Below, one piece after another: positions 53,954-64,000 of a stretch of DNA of 64,000 nt (within the stretch, counting starts at the first letter, position 1; each line of letters starts with the position of its first letter). The notes beneath the pieces were generated by a model that was not told the DNA's origin, did not search any database, and saw nothing but the letters and a program-made list of their open reading frames with translations. The DNA is from Cololabis saira. Lineage: Eukaryota; Chordata; Actinopteri; Beloniformes; Belonidae. Position numbers and translations under genes: made by a program. The stretch is taken from NCBI RefSeq assembly GCF_033807715.1, contig NC_084592.1, positions 30,733,419 to 30,797,418 on the forward strand, written 5' to 3'.

Positions 53954-56900
53954 CTAATATTGCTGGCAAAACAAATTTCAAGAATCCCATTAGAATTTGA
54001 CATTTAAAATTGGCAAGAACTAATACATTGTAAAGATTACGTTATTTTCTTCTCTATATTTACTTTTCAATTTGCCCCAAAATTGCATGAAGGCTCCTCC
54101 TTTATCCTTTGCGTCGATATGTCCCCTTTGGTGCATACTGTCAGAAAAGTCTTTGAGCATGTGTGGCTGGAACACCACTATCCGGACTGTTGTCAGGGTA
54201 CTGGAAGTGTTTTGGCTTAACACCTCAATCACTGCATCCAACATGGAATCCGCCACCTGTCTTGCTTGTACATTGCCTTGACCTCAAAATGTAAACCAAA
54301 AATGAAAGACAGTTGAAATAAGCAAAGCATGTAACAGGGCAAAAAACTAACAGAACCGCACAAGAAGTTATACGGAAACTCATAAAACTGATTCATGAGA
54401 GACACATTTTAATCCGTCAAAAGATGACATTTCTTTGCATACATTTCAACTCGTATCCAAATTTACAGCAGTTTGAACTCTAACACTGCAACAAGATGAA
54501 ATTCAGATTTATTTTTCATATTACACTAGCCTCATATGAGCAAAGATGAGCATATATGTCAAAACTCGAAATTTGAAAATCATGACATCTGCAAATGACT
54601 CTCACCTGTGCCAATGGCAGGAAATGAAACCGAAGTGTGGGATGTTTTCAGACACATTTCCAGGGCTTCTTTCACACTTTTATTGATTTTTATTGTGTCT
54701 GTTGTTCCGATTAGGTGGAGGATCTTCTTACACTTTAGGTTACCCGGCTGGGTCATTATCATGCCGGGGTTGGGCTGGGCAGCTGAAGGAGTGGACATTG
54801 AGTCTGAATGCTTTTGAACTATGACACTGTTCCTATCATACTCTATGGACGATCTTGTGCCAGTGTATTCTTACCAAGGTTTCGGCACTCCTGTTCAACA
54901 GCCTGACCAGCTGCTTCCAGAATAGCCTTAGATACTCCTGATGAAAGAGACATAAAATAACCCACAATTTAGACAGAAACTTGAAGTCTCATAAACGTGA
55001 AGGAATTTTTCCTCAGTTCACAGGCGTTCTGTATATAACTGTTGTTAATAGCAGATCCTACACACTGGTAAACACATAACATCGACTGTTTTGAGACATG
55101 TTCTTGCTCATTAAAAATGAGCTGATTTTAAAGATGAAACAGTTAAACTGCTGACTTTTAACATTAGATATCTTTTTTCTATCTTCTATTCTAAATACTG
55201 TGTGGGAGGTTTTTGGGACTTTTTTGGGACTTTTTTCAAGGTTGTAATTGAGGAGCTAAAAGGTTTGTAATTTTATGAATCTTGACTATATTTTTTTTTA
55301 CCCAACGGTTTTGCGGTCATTTACCTGACTTGAGAGAAAAGTCTGCATTGGAAGAGTTGACAATGACGTCTGTGGTCTCCTGGGTTATGTCTGCTGTTAC
55401 TGCCTGAATGGTCACATTTCCCAGTTTAGTCTCATGCATTCCTGAACTGGAGGCAACATTGGAAAAGGGGCCAGCTGGCAAAAGACACCAAGTATTAACA
55501 GAATATTGTAAGATACAATGAAAATACATTTTCTGTTAAAACCTGAACTTATGAAATCCTGTGACTGCTCAAAAGATGTGGACATTTTAAACTGTTGCTA
55601 ACCTGGACTTTGTACTTTGTTAGGGGCCAATGAGCCATGTGCAGCACTGGGAAACTTCTTCATAAATTCATCACTGAATTCCTGGGGAAGGAATGTATTG
55701 TTATAGTGTTGTCAGTAGGAGACAGATGCATAACATTAAAAGGTTTTATGGCCAAAACTGAGTAAAGGCATAGAGGATAACATATTCATACACATTATTT
55801 TAACCATTGTTATACAACTGTGTGCACATATAGTTCTGTTTCATGATTTTTAATCATCATGGAGTTGTATAAACATCCACATGCACAAGCCTGCTTTGAA
55901 ATTCATCTTGAGCCTTGAATGACAGACAGCCCGCTTCTTAGTCATTTGATCATAAAAACCTTGATTGTGTTGCAACTAAACAAGGATGACAATTACAAAG
56001 TTAAATAAGAATAAAACAGAGCTGATGGGATGGTGGAATCGTAAGCAAGAGGAGAGTAGCACTGTGAACTCCAGAAACTAGAGTGTAAAAACAGCAAGTC
56101 ACACTTGACACTGCGTCTTTGTCAATTACACTTTTATGGTGAGCGTAGCTTATTATCCAGGTTTGGCACTACATTACAGTAATTTCCCTGTAGAATTGCT
56201 GCTACGAGTATAAAAATTCTCTAAAGCTTGTTAACCTTTGTTACCTTGATGGTCTCAGCATCCGTAGGATAAAGGACAATCACAACCTTTTTCAGGTTCT
56301 TGGGGTGGTTCTGGCTGCTAAACGCTAATATTTTTTCCAGCATCAAAGAAGCTACAAGGTCTTTCGGGAAACCCAGGTTTCCAGTGCCAATGGCTGGGAA
56401 GGATATGGAACTCATATGGTTACTCTCTGCCAAGTCCAGGCAGCGATTTAAGATGTCGCATAAGGTCTGGAAGACAAAGCAGAAATAAAATTATATCTTT
56501 TGATGATAAAAAAACTACTACTCATGGAATTGATTTTTTTAACACATACTATGCATACTGAAGTATTAAACACTTCACCTTCTTAGCTGTACTTTTGCCT
56601 TTGTCCCACCTAGGGGCAACTGTGTGATACACATTTTGGCTCTTGAGATTGCAGCCGTCAGTAACAACGACCTCCCCGACTGCTCCTCGAGGATCTTGGG
56701 CTGCTACCATTTGCTGAAGTCTGGGTCCAGCCGCAGCCAGGATGACCCTTGAAACTGCCCCTTTAGTCAGGTCAAAATCTTCAGACACTGTGTTCACTAT
56801 CACCTCCATCTGAGGACATGGTAACAGACTCTGATCAGATCAGATATTTCACAAACATATTTTCTGGTCATGTGTCCTTTAGGGAAAACAAACATTCCTT

Positions 56901-59900
56901 CACTTTTTGAGAAATGTTGGTTGAGTTAATAATAGAGGACTTAAGTAGTCTGCATTTAATCTATGGAGGTATTTTTAACAGGTATATAATAAATAAATCA
57001 ATAATTTACCGTTGAAGCCTCTATGTTTCCTTTTGTAAGAATGATGTCCAAGCCTTCTTTAGTCTGCACACGACACAAGCAGGAATCGTCCACAGCACGT
57101 TTCACTGGTGGAGACTTGGACACTTTTGTGGTCAGAGGTTGTGGAGAATTAACAACGCTGTGACTTCCAAACTCCTGCTTGACAGCACCTTCCATAGCCT
57201 GAACTACACTGTCATCGTTGTCCACCAAATGAATCATCTTCAAGATAGTGTCATATTTCTCAAGATAGTAATCCTTCACTGCTTTGACGACGGTAGCTAC
57301 ACAGAGATCGAGAGGAAAACCCTGGCCTCTGCCAACGGCAGGAAGAGCCACAGAAGTGCAACCATGTGTTTCAGCAAGTTCTAAGCTGTTTTTAATAGTT
57401 CTTCTCAGCTGAGCTTCAGCCTTATGTGAAGGCGTTTTTATGTACTTCGGCCCTACTGCATGGATGATTTTTTGGCAACAAAGCTGCCCCCCGGCACCAG
57501 TTATGACACAGTCTCCGGGCTTGAGTTGTCCCTTCGAAACAATTCTGTCACATTCAGCCTGCAACTGAGGGCCAGCAGCTTTCACAAGTGCTGCTGCAAG
57601 ACCTGCACTGTGTTTCAAGGCTGGAGTAGAAGCATTGACAACTGCATCAACAGGGTAACTGCACATGTCAGCCTTGCAAACAGCTATTTCCACCCCATCT
57701 TGTGTTTTAATTTGGTAGACAGGTTTCTGTACTTGTACAGAAGCCCAATCATCTCCTTTATCACCATCTTCATCAACCAGTTGGACCAGACAACCAGTGT
57801 CCCTCCTGATTGTGGATAATAACATGCTATCCTTGTCCTTGAAGAGCTTCTTCACTCCAGGCTTGGACAGTCTTAAAATGTCAAAGGACACAGAAGCGAC
57901 TACATCTTCAAGCAAAATCTTTATTTGCTCCACAGAAGCTCTGGAACCACTTAAGAAGATGGCTTCTTTTCTGAAAGACACAGCTACCTTGTCTTCCCAG
58001 TCCTTCAGCCAGGACATGTCCAGACTTTTAATATAGTCAATGATGACATTTGCTTTAACATCAACAGTTGTTTCAACATGAGCATTCTGTGTTAAGAAGC
58101 TACTGAGTTCACTGCTAACTTGCTCGACACTATCTTTATGACCGGACACCACGACTTTCTGAGGAGATTGAGTTATCCTGCATTTCTTATTGTTATCATT
58201 CTCCAACTGACCAACCAACACCTGCCACTCTGGCTTCTTCAGGACATCAACGTCTTCAACATCGATGTACTGGGATATTAAAAACCTTCTCAAGTGGTCT
58301 TGACCATGAAGTAGATCTTTGTCTGAGAGAGCCACCAGCTGTACCCTCTGTGCACTGATTTCTAATGCTGCATTTATGCCAACAGATGTAAGGAGAGCAC
58401 TTGTAAGCTCCTCTTGTTGTTCATCCTTCATCATGTCAAACACATAAGTATCTACCTCTAAATTTCCCCGTTTAAATCCAAGGATTCCATCATTTATAAT
58501 TTTGCTCACTTCAAAAATCTCATTGAAAAGGCCAGTTACTTTTAAAACTGCAGCCTCTTTGTCGTAGTGTGTTTTGAGCTCTGGGGACACTCGGAGAAGC
58601 TTATCCTGAAGACCATCTTGAGACAAGATGTGGAAAATTGATGGTGGCACTTTGATCTCTTGGGTTTTGACTGTTTTCTCCCTCTGCACTGTTTGATTAA
58701 TCTTGTTTAGGGCTTCAGACACCGTTTTCTCTTGTCTGTTGACATCATTCACAAGGCCAACCACAGATAGGACACCACTGGATTTTTCAGACACTACCAG
58801 CACATCTTCATTCAGCAGTGACTGTCTGATCTTCTCCTCTGACTTTTCCCACACCTCTGACTCTACTGGGAACTTCAGAGATTTGAATTTTGACATAGCT
58901 TGTGCAAAGGCTGACTTCACAGTAGTCGTCCAGTCTTTCATTGTGGCTTTAGCGTCTTTCTGTTTCAGTAATAATGACAAGGGGCTCAACCGTACAGTAG
59001 ACTGGTCAAGATTCACATCACAAAAATGTTTTGCCATGTCACTACGAACGCTCTGGGCCGCTGCTTGATTGTTAGTGAGGTATCTCCAGATATCACTGTC
59101 TATGGGCTCAGAGGTGGCAGCAGGAAGTTTAAGGGAAGGTTGATCCTTGCCATACAGGGCTACTCCCAAAGATTTGTAAAATGGATAGACTTTGATATCT
59201 TCATTTTTGATGTGATGTTTCTTCTTCAAGACTTTTTGAACAGCTATGGAAAAAAATATATAAGCTGTCACAACATATACAATTGTATGATGAAAGTATT
59301 CACTTATATAAATGCATATTATTGGAATAAATATTGAAAGTTTACACAATTAAATCTGGTGTGAATAAAGTACCTTGACAGTCTTCAAATGTAATGACAG
59401 CAGACTGTTCCGCTTCATTAAGGTTTAGATCATCCACATCCCCACCTTCACTTTCAAAGTATAGTTGGAGCATGTCGACGTTAGTATTTTGAATGTTCTC
59501 CACTACTACTTGCTTTGTGACTTCAAGTGGTCGGACTGAAAAATTCAGCTTTGTGAACATCTTGTTTTGAGGGCATTGTGCAATAAAGTCAGCATTCACT
59601 GTGAAAGAGCAAATAGAAGAAGTATTTTAGTGAAAACTCCACTCTGAGTGTTTTGAAAGGCAAACCTCAGTTTAAGTTAGAGATGCACCTGTTGAAAAAC
59701 TGGTGACTCGAATGGACCGCTTTTTTAATTTGACTAGTTTTGGCTGATGGCTGGACAATCAGATACAGACTTCCTCATCTCGTTATCAATAAATCCCTCC
59801 CAGGTCCTGCCGTCCCGTGTCATTCTGTTTATAACATACCTGGGCTATGATTAAGTCGACACCTGACCCATGCTAAATATGGGTAATAAACACAGGGCAT

Positions 59901-62900
59901 CCGGCAATATAAAAAGGGTAGAGTTGTCCCTGCTTATTCACAAGAGGCTACATCAAATCAGCTAGTCTGACCTAATCCAGGCAATACACAAAATCAGCAT
60001 TTCCTCAAATAACCATTAAAAAAGGGAGTCAAACACCAATGCCCCATATAAAAATGTAAAAGCAGAAAGAATCTTACTTACAGCTTATACAAAAAAATTC
60101 ACATGTATGACAACTATGGGGGGTGTTTTTTTTTCTTAATGTACCTCATTATATAAAATTATACGAAATTATAGACACATTTCTGCATAATTAGGAGAAT
60201 GGGTGTTTGAATGACAGTCTAGGCTGTAAGCGGCTTGATGTCATCACCTTAGCTACTTAGTTGTTAGGTTTTTCGGTGAAATGGACATCAGTGCTGTAAA
60301 TTAAAAGCCACGAAAACATAATTCTTTTTTTAAATAAATGGCTTGTTGTGCTGTCAAAAGACCGCTGCAACTGACTTTGAGTTGGCATTGAAGGGTCTGG
60401 AAAGAAAGGCCACTTAATGACTCGCAGCCTTTTGGTGGAGGCAAAGTTTAATTCACCAGGCTGGTTTACAGCTGCAACCTCTTACAGCAGCCAAAGCAGC
60501 AGGGCCCAACTGGGCCCAACCTTCCCCTCAGACCATTTCTGAACATCTTCAGGTTGACTAAGCAGACTACCAACCCATGGGTAGGTGATTGTGCTGTTCC
60601 ACAATCAGCTGCCTCCTGCTCGATTTGAGCAATCTGCTACCCATTGCTCAATTGCCTATAGCCCCCTGGGCTTGGTTGACCTGCAAGTCTAGGCTGCTGG
60701 GCCACTGAGCAACCGTGAGTTTCAACGGAGCTCCACTATTCCATGAGTCAGGCCCAGCAGTGCATGTTTCGTTTGCTGTTTCGGTAGCAACATCGGAAAT
60801 CGGGGTGAATGGACAGATTTGATATGTAATAAATATAAGGTAATATTAGTTAGCATCATAGGTTAGCTAAGCCATGCTAAAATAGCCAATTTCCTATTTT
60901 ATCAGGATTGAAGCAGGTATAAAATGGGTGTTAAAACGTGTTGAAATTAAAAACATTAACTGTGAAACATTTTTGGAGAAGGTTGGTTATACTGTAGTAC
61001 TTTGAAAGTAAAGCAGGTCAGAACTTCTAAAGATTTGGAAATCGTAATCAGCCAAGGAACTCGCAACCAGTGCATCTCTAGTTTAAGCTGAGGTTTTTGG
61101 AACTTTTTTTAAACTCACACACATACATCCCAGCTCGCACATGCACACACATACAGACACAAACTGGGTACCTTTTCCACTCTGGAAAGTCACAACAGCA
61201 GATGAGATCTCAGGAATGATTTCCAAATTGAAGCCTTGAGAGGCAGAAGAATGAGCATGGGCTTTTAAAATGTTCTCCACCAGCATCTGCAAAAACTCCT
61301 CGCTTCCCCTTTCTGAAAGATTCTCTAGAACAGCCGAGGTGGAGCACAGCTCTTCATCTGCTGCATCAGCTTCTTTGCCCTTTTCCTCTGTCTGAACTGG
61401 ATCTGCAGGGTTGGGTTCATCAGCCTTACTCTCTTTGATCGTCACTGCAACGTCTGCTGTTAATGAGATGCAAATGTGAAATGAGTGAATGTGCAGTTCC
61501 AGATGAAAAACAATATGGTTTTAGATGAAAAACAATATGGTTGGTTGGTTATGGCAAAATTATTGATGCTACATTACATTAATCCATTTTTTGTCTCCAT
61601 CAGTTTTAAACAGATGTGTGGCATGCCCAAAAAGTTATTACAATTTATTGTACGTTGTGTCCATTTTTTTAAAGTTGATAAAAGTTTTCACATATCTAAA
61701 TAAAATGTCTGTAAAATGTCTGTAACACATAATTTGTTTAAAATACCACAGAGATATGGTACAAAAGCTCAATTTACGACAGGTCTCTACAGCTCTGGTC
61801 ATAGATGCCAGTTGTAGGGGGTGGAGTCAGACACAAGGCTTGACTCCACCGCTCGTCTCTGCTAGGTGTGCATCTTTGAAATTGGTGTTTGCTGCAGAAC
61901 ACAGAATGAGAATGGATTGAATGTGGGCGAGGTCAAACATCTAGCCCCACCCACTTGTGGTTTCATTAAATTGTCTTCATCCTTCCCTTCAGGTTTGTCC
62001 CTCATAAGAAACCCCCACGGCAGACACCGTACGACTTGGATCTGCTTAATCTTGGATAAGACGTCAAGAACAGTGTGCACAGTTCTATGATACTCTCACT
62101 AAAACGCTTTTAGATCTCACAGATTACTCTCTTATAATAGGAACAGATTTTAATGCTGTTTGGAATCATGAAAAAGATAGGACTGGCATATAGGAAAATA
62201 GTGAGCAAGTGTTCTATTATCTTTGTATTATCTTTTTTTCTGTTTTTCTTTATTATCAATTGTTTTCATCGAATGCTTAGGTCCAAGGGGTGGGTTTTGA
62301 AGGGGGTGAGAATATGTGTTAATGTTTGTTTAACATCATTGTGGATGCCACAGTTGATAATAAGAAAATTATTATTTAAGATAAATAAAAACATTTGATC
62401 ACAAAAAAAGAACAGTGTTCACAGACAGTATGATAATGTTTTAGACTATGATGACTGTATGATGTGGCAGGATGTAGGTTCTGTCATTAGCATGCGGAGC
62501 AATAAATAAAAAGTGAAAATGAACCACTCGGCGGTAGCTTTTATGTGTGCTGAAAATGCTTAAAAAAAAAAAACAATTGCCAAGGAAAATGTGTTCCTGG
62601 TCATGACTCAGAGAGGAGAGCAACTTTGGATGTCTACTTTTCAAAAACACCACGTGGTATACCATAATGTGACCCAGGCTGCAGATACAAGCATAAGGTG
62701 TGTTTTAATTGGTGGGGTAAATCTTTACAAGACACTGTAGAGGCCCCAAGTAAAAACGTCTATCAGAAAGTCAAGTTCTCTTTTTCAAAAACAACATGAA
62801 TAGAAAACTTTTCTTTTTCTGTTGGATGCAGTGCTTAACAGCAAAGAGCTGAACAGTCACTGAAACTTTAAAGATCAAATTTGAAATCTGTTATTTCATG

Positions 62901-63203
62901 GTCAATCAAAGTGATTATTTGACCTGTTCTTGCCAATATCTGCCACCAAAAACACACATGCATCACTTTTTTACATGCACAATGCCTTTTTTATGGGGTA
63001 ATAATCATGTGTTGATTTTTTTATGTACTGGAACATAACTCTAGACATCAAAAATACTTTAAGATACATATTTTTTTATAATTTAAACCTTGATGTTTTG
63101 CTTGTCAAAAAAAGAAAAAGAAAAGAAAGAATTTCACATACAAAAATACATGGATTTCTTTCACTCCATACTTACACTTGTTGCCTTTCTCAGATGGGGT
63201 TTC
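51724..63203 (-). CDS. PARP14-like mono-ADP-ribosyltransferase (C-terminal 15 exons; 5' end beyond right edge)
   Basis: PARP14-type proteins attach single ADP-ribose units to proteins, bind and partly remove ADP-ribose through macrodomains, and act in interferon and antiviral signalling. I placed 15 exons from 63176-63203 to the stop at 51724-51726: 5,112 bases, 1,703 residues, all junctions in phase. The order is an acidic linker with RRM-like segments, a very long exon of KH/RRM-type repeats, macrodomains 1-3, a WWE-like domain and the ART domain. Human PARP14 has about 1,800 residues, so probably only an N-terminal RRM and the start codon are missing. I leave the symbol empty because fish carry several PARP14 paralogues. 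An hAT element lies in the intron between exons 59374-59598 and 61172-61456. Confidence 0.92.
52321..52373. repeat. Short hairpin repeat (ACTCACC...ACTTTATTAGGTATACC)
   Basis: ACTCACCACTTTATTAGGTA and its inverted copy TACTAAAGTGGCGGGTGAGT stand back to back with almost no loop. The half-unit resembles ends of an abundant fish repeat; a related piece lies at 41753. It is in the PARP intron next to the last exon. Confidence 0.7.
54064..56809 (-). CDS. PARP14-like exons: macrodomains 2 and 3
   Basis: The exons are 56579-56809, 56245-56466, 55603-55681, 55325-55474, 54875-54937, 54606-54782 and 54064-54282. Macrodomain 2 starts in the preceding exon (LDIILTKGNIEAS) and continues MEVIVNTVSEDFDLTKGAVS and SISFPAIGTGNLGFPKDL. 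Macrodomain 3 reads NVTIQAVTADITQETTDVIV, NSSNADFSLKSG, VSKAILEAAGQAVEQE and SVSFPAIGTG. Both keep the ADP-ribose-binding PAIGTG loop, but the NxxN/GG segment of macrodomain 1 is replaced, which fits binding without hydrolysis, as described for the second and third macrodomains of the family. The small exon structure keeps phase throughout. Confidence 0.92.
57010..63203 (-). CDS. PARP14-like exons: RRM/KH-type repeats and macrodomain 1
   Basis: The exons are 63176-63203 (ETPSEKGNK), 61172-61456, 59374-59598 and 57010-59243 (2,234 bases). The second and third end in SSAVVTFQSGK and QSAVITFEDCQ, the beta-strand end of RRM-like folds that sit in tandem at the start of PARP14 and PARP10. The long exon continues with repeated units such as SEVWEKSEEKIRQSL and a KH-like series, then macrodomain 1 near 57700-57150: DAVVNASTPALKHSAGLAAAL, KIIHAVGPKY and SVALPAVGRGQGFPLDL. 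The NAS...GLAAAL loop is the one that catalyses ADP-ribose removal in hydrolytic macrodomains, and it looks intact. Confidence 0.9.
59678..61080. mobile_element. hAT-type element in a PARP14-like intron
   Basis: The ends TAGAGATGCACC and GGTTGC...GTGCATCTCTA are inverted copies. The flanks GTTTAAGT (59670-59677) and GTTTAAGC (61081-61088) form an 8-bp duplication with one change. TAGAGATGCAC is a typical hAT terminus. The 1.4 kb interior has no transposase frame that I recognise; it holds a GC-richer block at about 60400-60780 with CAGCAGGGCCCAACTGGGCC and similar text, possibly another insertion. Confidence 0.82.
62045..62400 (+). repeat. L1-like LINE fragment with internal deletion
   Basis: The plus strand at about 62090-62190 reads LLDLTDYSLIIGTDFNAVWN, the GDFN-type motif of the L1 endonuclease (here TDFN). 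Sequence from about 62210 ends in an A-rich run near 62410, like an L1 tail, so the middle of the element is missing. Confidence 0.6.
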
Positions 63204-63821
63204 CTGAATAAAAGAAATAAATAGACTTTAGACATCTTTGGATGAAACTGACAGTTTCTGTTTCCAATGCCCTGAATCTCAGCTGGTCTAAAAATCAATC
63301 AAGTCATACAAATGATAAAATTGCCTTGAGAAAATACAAAGCATTAAAGGTATTCAGGTGTTTTTAACGTGGTTTACAGTTTATACCTCTGTAATTGTCA
63401 ATCAGAGGCAAATAAAAGAAGAGTTGAAAATCTGGTAAACAGCACCACCCTGTGCAGCCACACACACTTGTGGATGTATGATAAGTCACGTGACTTCCAG
63501 GAAGACTGAGCATTGCAGGGCCGGCAGTTTCTTAAGAGAAATAAGTTTGAACAGAGCGGTTCATACTTTCAAAACTAACAACAAAGTGAGACAAGGTTTA
63601 TGGCAAACTAATTTACTATTGCAATATCATGTGATAGAAAGGATAGAAAGGTTTGTTGTTTTTAAAGCACTGATATCTTTGCAGTGATTCCTCTTTTTAT
63701 GAGGTTTCACTAATACAAAATCCTTCTTATATTTATTCAATAACTCGTTTATGATCAAGAGTTACTCCAATTAAATCATAAATGTAGCCTGATAACTACA
63801 TTATCGCAACAGACTGGCTTA
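63204..63821. other. Intron of the PARP14-like gene, no exon found
   Basis: I see no further exon with RRM or other family similarity between 63203 and the MITEs at the right edge. The plus frame at 63478-63687 has no recognisable domain. Confidence 0.5.
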
Positions 63822-64000
63822 AGGCTGATTTATGGTTCCGCGTTACACCAACGCAGAGCCTATGGCGTACCCTACGCCGTAGGTTCTGCCACGATTTAAC
63901 GCGGACCTTATGCTGCGTCCCATTTACCTCGGAAGTCGGAACTCGGAACTGGGAATGACGTCACAGCCGAGTTATCAGCGTTCCAGTTACAAAGTAGGTA
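63822..64000. mobile_element. Two abutting MITEs, second cut by the window edge
   Basis: AGGCTGATTTATGGTTCCGC (63822) starts a copy of the short palindromic MITE seen at 32038-32136, in the opposite orientation. It is followed near 63910 by TGCTGCGTCCCATTTACCTC, the start of the MITE family seen at 32311-32504, which continues past the window. Confidence 0.65.

Noticed and set aside
58703..59068. 121-codon plus frame
   Set aside because: Antisense shadow of the long PARP14-like exon.

Overview
The window is teleost-type vertebrate nuclear DNA. It has vertebrate intron-exon genes with GT-AG splice sites, AT-rich introns, many short microsatellites, decayed Tc1-like, hAT and non-LTR elements of kinds common in ray-finned fish, and a tRNA-derived SINE head. 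I see no bacterial operon, CRISPR array or functional structural RNA gene. I could run no searches. Gene identities come from recognising protein families; exon borders come from reading splice sites and checking that codon phase carries across each junction.

Three host genes occupy the window, all on the minus strand, so they read from right to left. (1) 31939 down to 2831 and on past the left edge: the N-terminal third of a single-headed inner-arm axonemal dynein heavy chain, DNAH3/DNAH7 group. I placed 26 exons covering the start codon, stem, linker and the start of AAA1 with its P-loop; the rest of the motor lies outside. (2) 46962 to 34823: a complete extended synaptotagmin, best fit ESYT3, with 23 coding exons that close to 843 codons including stop. 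It has a membrane hairpin, an SMP lipid-transfer domain and three C2 domains. (3) 63203 to 51724: the C-terminal 15 exons of a PARP14-like mono-ADP-ribosyltransferase with RRM-like repeats, three macrodomains, a WWE-like domain and the catalytic domain. Its 5' end lies beyond the right edge. The genes do not form a pathway: one is ciliary, one works at ER-plasma membrane contacts, and one belongs to an antiviral/interferon-associated family.

Mobile DNA fills much of the rest. The dynein introns hold a decayed minus-strand non-LTR retrotransposon split by a MITE (3.8-6.0 kb), Tc1-like relics (13.3-14.7, 22.9-23.8 and 25.9-26.3 kb), a 1.69 kb fold-back element with a 6-bp target duplication (18.84-20.53 kb), and a three-layer nested insertion (26.45-29.95 kb). 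The innermost nested layer is GC-rich, TTAA-flanked and carries a pure 32-unit CAG run. Two hAT-type elements with 8-bp duplications sit in esyt3 (40.49-41.17 kb) and in the PARP gene (59.68-61.08 kb). The spacers at 32-34.8 and 47-51.7 kb hold MITEs, LINE fragments, a CGCG hairpin and a telomere-like tract.

I found no clear undescribed biological system. The most interesting items are the nested CAG-bearing transposon, the fold-back element, RFX/X-box-like half-sites just upstream of the dynein start codon, and the active-site layout of the PARP14-like enzyme.
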